Below are positions 62,187 through 64,000 of a DNA stretch of 64,000 bases, piece after piece. Source of the DNA: Caulobacter soli. Its GTDB lineage: Bacteria > Pseudomonadota > Alphaproteobacteria > Caulobacterales > Caulobacteraceae. The stretch's first letter is position 1. Every line of letters starts with the position of its first letter. Under the pieces are notes generated by a model, which was given only the letters and a program-made list of their open reading frames with translations, was not told the origin of the DNA and searched no databases. The stretch covers positions 434,001 to 498,000 of the forward strand of contig NZ_CP049199.1 in NCBI RefSeq assembly GCF_011045195.1, read 5' to 3'. Position numbers and translations under genes: made by a program.

Positions 62187-62489
62187 CTACTTGCTCTCTT
62201 CCTCGCGGCCGGCGATCGAGCCGTCCGTGAACAGATATTCCTTCAGCTGGGCGTCGGTCTCCGGATCGCTGCGGCGCAGCCACTCAAGCACCATGGCCGC
62301 GTGCTCCAGCTCCTCGCGGGCGTTGTGCGGCAGGATCTTCTTCAGTTCCGCATCGTCGCAGTCGTCGGCCCGCTGACGGTATCAGTTCACCGCCTCCAGC
62401 TCCTCGATCAACGAGGTGATGGCGTAATGCTGGTTCAGGGTCTTGCCCCGCAGCTTTTCGCGCGGGACGTGGAGGCCTTCGCTGGACAT
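62187..62489 (-). pseudogene. Encapsulated-ferritin-like gene with an in-frame TGA at codon 36
   Basis: Reading from ATG 62489 gives 100 codons, with a TGA at codon 36 (62382-62384). The protein is an EncFtn-type ferritin-like protein: NQHYAITSLIEELEAVN before, then YRQRADDCDDAELKKILPHN and EELEHAAMVLEWLRRSDPET. The conserved Glu, Glu-His (EELEHA) iron ligands are all present. In Rhodospirillum EncFtn the residue between 'EELEAVD' and 'Y' is Trp38; the TGA therefore replaces a Trp codon by one base (TGG to TGA). The C-terminal encapsulin-targeting peptide is not seen. No encapsulin gene is in the window. Either a nonsense mutation, a sequencing error or read-through. Confidence 0.82.
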
Positions 62490-62572
62490 GCATCGTCATC
62501 CTACTGTTGTCTCCAGGGGCTAACGCACGAGAAGGCCAAGCGGCGCCGTGTGCTTCCCGATCGGAGATGAGC

Positions 62573-64000
62573 ATGACCATCGACAGACGCCGGGCCCTGG
62601 CCCTCTTCGGCCTGGGCGGCGCGAGCGCGGCCGGCGAGGCGATGGCGGCGACGCCCAGGGCGGTCTTCGACGGGCGCGTGGCGTTCAAGCACGGGGCGGC
62701 CTCGGGCGATCCGCTGGACGACCGCGTGATCCTGTGGACCCGGGCCACCGCCGAGGCCACGACCGCGCCGATCGCCCTGCGCTGGGACGTGGCGACCGAT
62801 CCGGCCTTCAAGACCATCGTCCGCCAGGGTCAGGTCACCGCCGTCGCCGCCCGCGACTACACCGCCAAGGTCGACGTCACGGGGCTGAAGCCGGCCACGG
62901 ACTATTTCTACCGCTTCCGCCACGTGAAGAACGGCAAGCCGGCCGGCAAGGCCGTGACCGGGCGCACCCGCACCCTGCCCAAGGGACCGACCCGCGACGT
63001 CGTCCTGGCGGCGGTGTCGTGCAGCCTCTATCCGAACGGCTATTTCAACGCCTATGACGCGATCGCCAAGCTGGCGCGCGTCGACGCCGTGCTGCACCTG
63101 GGCGACTATATCTATGAGTACGGCGCGGGGCCCGACGACTACGGCATGAACGCGCCGACCGCCAAGAGCCGCGTGCCCGATCCGCCGCGCGAGATCGTCA
63201 GCCTGGACGACTATCGCCGCCGCCACGCCCTCTACAAGACCGACCCGGCCCTGCAGGCCGCCCACGCCCGCGCGCCGTGGATCTTGGTCTGGGACGACCA
63301 CGAAACCGCCAACGACAGCTGGATCGGCGGGGCCGAGAACCATCAGCCCGCGACCGAGGGCGACTGGGTCAAGCGCAAGGCCGCGGCGATCAAGGCCTAT
63401 TACGAGTGGATGCCGATCCGCGAGCCGGCGGCGGGGACCCTGCCCGAGGCCGCCTGGCGCCGCTTCCAGTTCGGCGACGTGGCCACCCTGCTGATGACCG
63501 AGACCCGGCTGACGGCGCGCAGCCACCAGCTGGACTACGGCCACGATTTGACGCTGAAGGACGGGGCTCCCGACTTCGCCGCTTTCGCCGCCAAGCTGAA
63601 GGATCCGGACCGCCGGATGATGGGCCAGGGCCAGGAGCAGTGGCTGGCCCGCGAGGTCGACGCCTCGGTCAAGACCGGCACGGCGTGGCAGGTGCTGGGT
63701 AACCAGGTGGTCATGGCCCGGGTGGCCGCTCCCAACCTGAAGACCGTGATGGGCGACCAGGCCTACGGCGCCCTGCTGGCCAAGCTGCCGGCCAATGTCG
63801 CCAAGCTGGTGGAGCAGAGCCGGGCGCTGTCGGCGGTCGACACCCCCGGAAACCTCGACGCCTGGGACGGCTATCCGGCCGACCGCGAGCGGGTCTACGA
63901 CATCTTCAAGGCCGGCAAGGCCCGGCCGATCGTGCTGTCGGGCGACAGCCACGCCTTCTGGGCCAACGAGCTGTGGGACGACGCGGGCACGACGCGGGTG
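62573..64000 (+). CDS. phoD: Alkaline phosphatase D family protein (3' end outside window)
   Basis: 476 residues visible, no stop before the right edge. DRRRALALFGLGG is a twin-arginine-like signal, cleaved near AMAA. Then a Fn-like N-terminal domain (FKHGAASGDPLDDRVILWTRA is the PhoD opening signature) and the phosphodiesterase domain with VLHLGDYIYEYG, VWDDHETANDSW, GNQVVM and VLSGDSHAFWA, the metal/active-site motifs of PhoD. It is an exported Ca/Fe-dependent phosphodiesterase/phosphomonoesterase used in phosphate scavenging. ATG 62573 follows GGAG; ATG 62567 is in frame too. Divergent from the ferritin-like gene. Confidence 0.93.
   Translation, partial: MTIDRRRALALFGLGGASAAGEAMAATPRAVFDGRVAFKHGAASGDPLDDRVILWTRATAEATTAPIALRWDVATDPAFKTIVRQGQVTAVAARDYTAKVDVTGLKPATDYFYRFRHVKNGKPAGKAVTGRTRTLPKGPTRDVVLAAVSCSLYPNGYFNAYDAIAKLARVDAVLHLGDYIYEYGAGPDDYGMNAPTAKSRVPDPPREIVSLDDYRRRHALYKTDPALQAAHARAPWILVWDDHETANDSWIGGAENHQPATEGDWVKRKAAAIKAYYEWMPIREPAAGTLPEAAWRRFQFGDVATLLMTETRLTARSHQLDYGHDLTLKDGAPDFAAFAAKLKDPDRRMMGQGQEQWLAREVDASVKTGTAWQVLGNQVVMARVAAPNLKTVMGDQAYGALLAKLPANVAKLVEQSRALSAVDTPGNLDAWDGYPADRERVYDIFKAGKARPIVLSGDSHAFWANELWDDAGTTRV

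Noticed and set aside
59435..62230. 931-residue frame overlapping the third TonB receptor
   Set aside because: Arg/Gln-rich out-of-frame translation of the receptor; no domain.
62382..62384. Selenocysteine at the TGA of the ferritin-like gene
   Set aside because: Homologs carry Trp, not Cys, at this place, and no SECIS-like hairpin directly follows; a nonsense change of TGG is simpler.

Overview
The window is chromosomal DNA from a high-GC alphaproteobacterium, almost certainly a Caulobacter species. The best evidence is the order mcpB - mcpA-cheX-cheYI-cheA-cheW-cheR-cheB-cheYII-cheD-cheU-cheYIII-cheE, followed by an N-acetylglucosamine/chitin island. This is the arrangement I recall around CC_0428-CC_0449 of C. 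crescentus. Nearly every gene has long shadow reading frames on other frames; I set these aside on protein recognisability, start sites and codon-position bias.

Layout. 1-2,916: the end of an exported (probably S8 peptidase-like) protein, an inverted intergenic repeat, an acyl-CoA dehydrogenase and a NADAR/YbiA protein. 3,033-15,997: chemotaxis. A soluble globin-coupled receptor (mcpB) is separated from mcpA by a VapBC toxin-antitoxin pair and a small TonB-C-like periplasmic protein. The mcpA-cheE run of 12 genes is tightly coupled, mostly by 1-4 nt stop/start overlaps. 16,092-32,297: sugar uptake. One TonB-dependent receptor sits behind an unusual array of four ACCGGT-centred sites. Next comes a nag regulon: nagA, an SIS-type glucosamine-6-P deaminase and a GntR repressor on the minus strand; a second TonB receptor, a GH20 hexosaminidase, an EIIA-HPr-EI fusion and an EIIC-EIIB-EIIB permease on the plus strand. 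Together these give outer-membrane capture, periplasmic trimming, phosphorylating import and conversion to fructose-6-P.

32,309-40,741: a dienelactone-hydrolase-like enzyme, a flavin halogenase-like protein paired with a DUF6445-type protein, an alpha/beta hydrolase with a possible Tat leader, a divergent LysR/SDR pair, an NTF2-like protein, a 29-bp-arm inverted repeat and a GH13 alpha-glucosidase. 40,758-49,527: a complete kdp potassium operon (two micro-ORFs, kdpF, kdpA, kdpB, a TorF-type porin, kdpC, kdpD, kdpE) with a KdpE-like box upstream.

49,854-55,777: a compact accessory cassette of autotransporter, IalB-family protein, TPR protein and TPR-glycosyltransferase. I infer an adhesin with its own FlmG/GT9-like glycosylation machinery; this is the best candidate here for a little-described system. 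55,869-64,000: tRNA-Ser(CGA), a PaaI thioesterase, an ETHE1/Blh-like metallo-beta-lactamase-fold protein that has lost metal ligands, a Gly/Tyr-rich secreted protein, an RluA-family pseudouridine synthase, a third TonB receptor, another inverted intergenic repeat, an encapsulated-ferritin-like gene interrupted by one in-frame TGA at its conserved Trp codon, and a truncated-by-window PhoD alkaline phosphatase.
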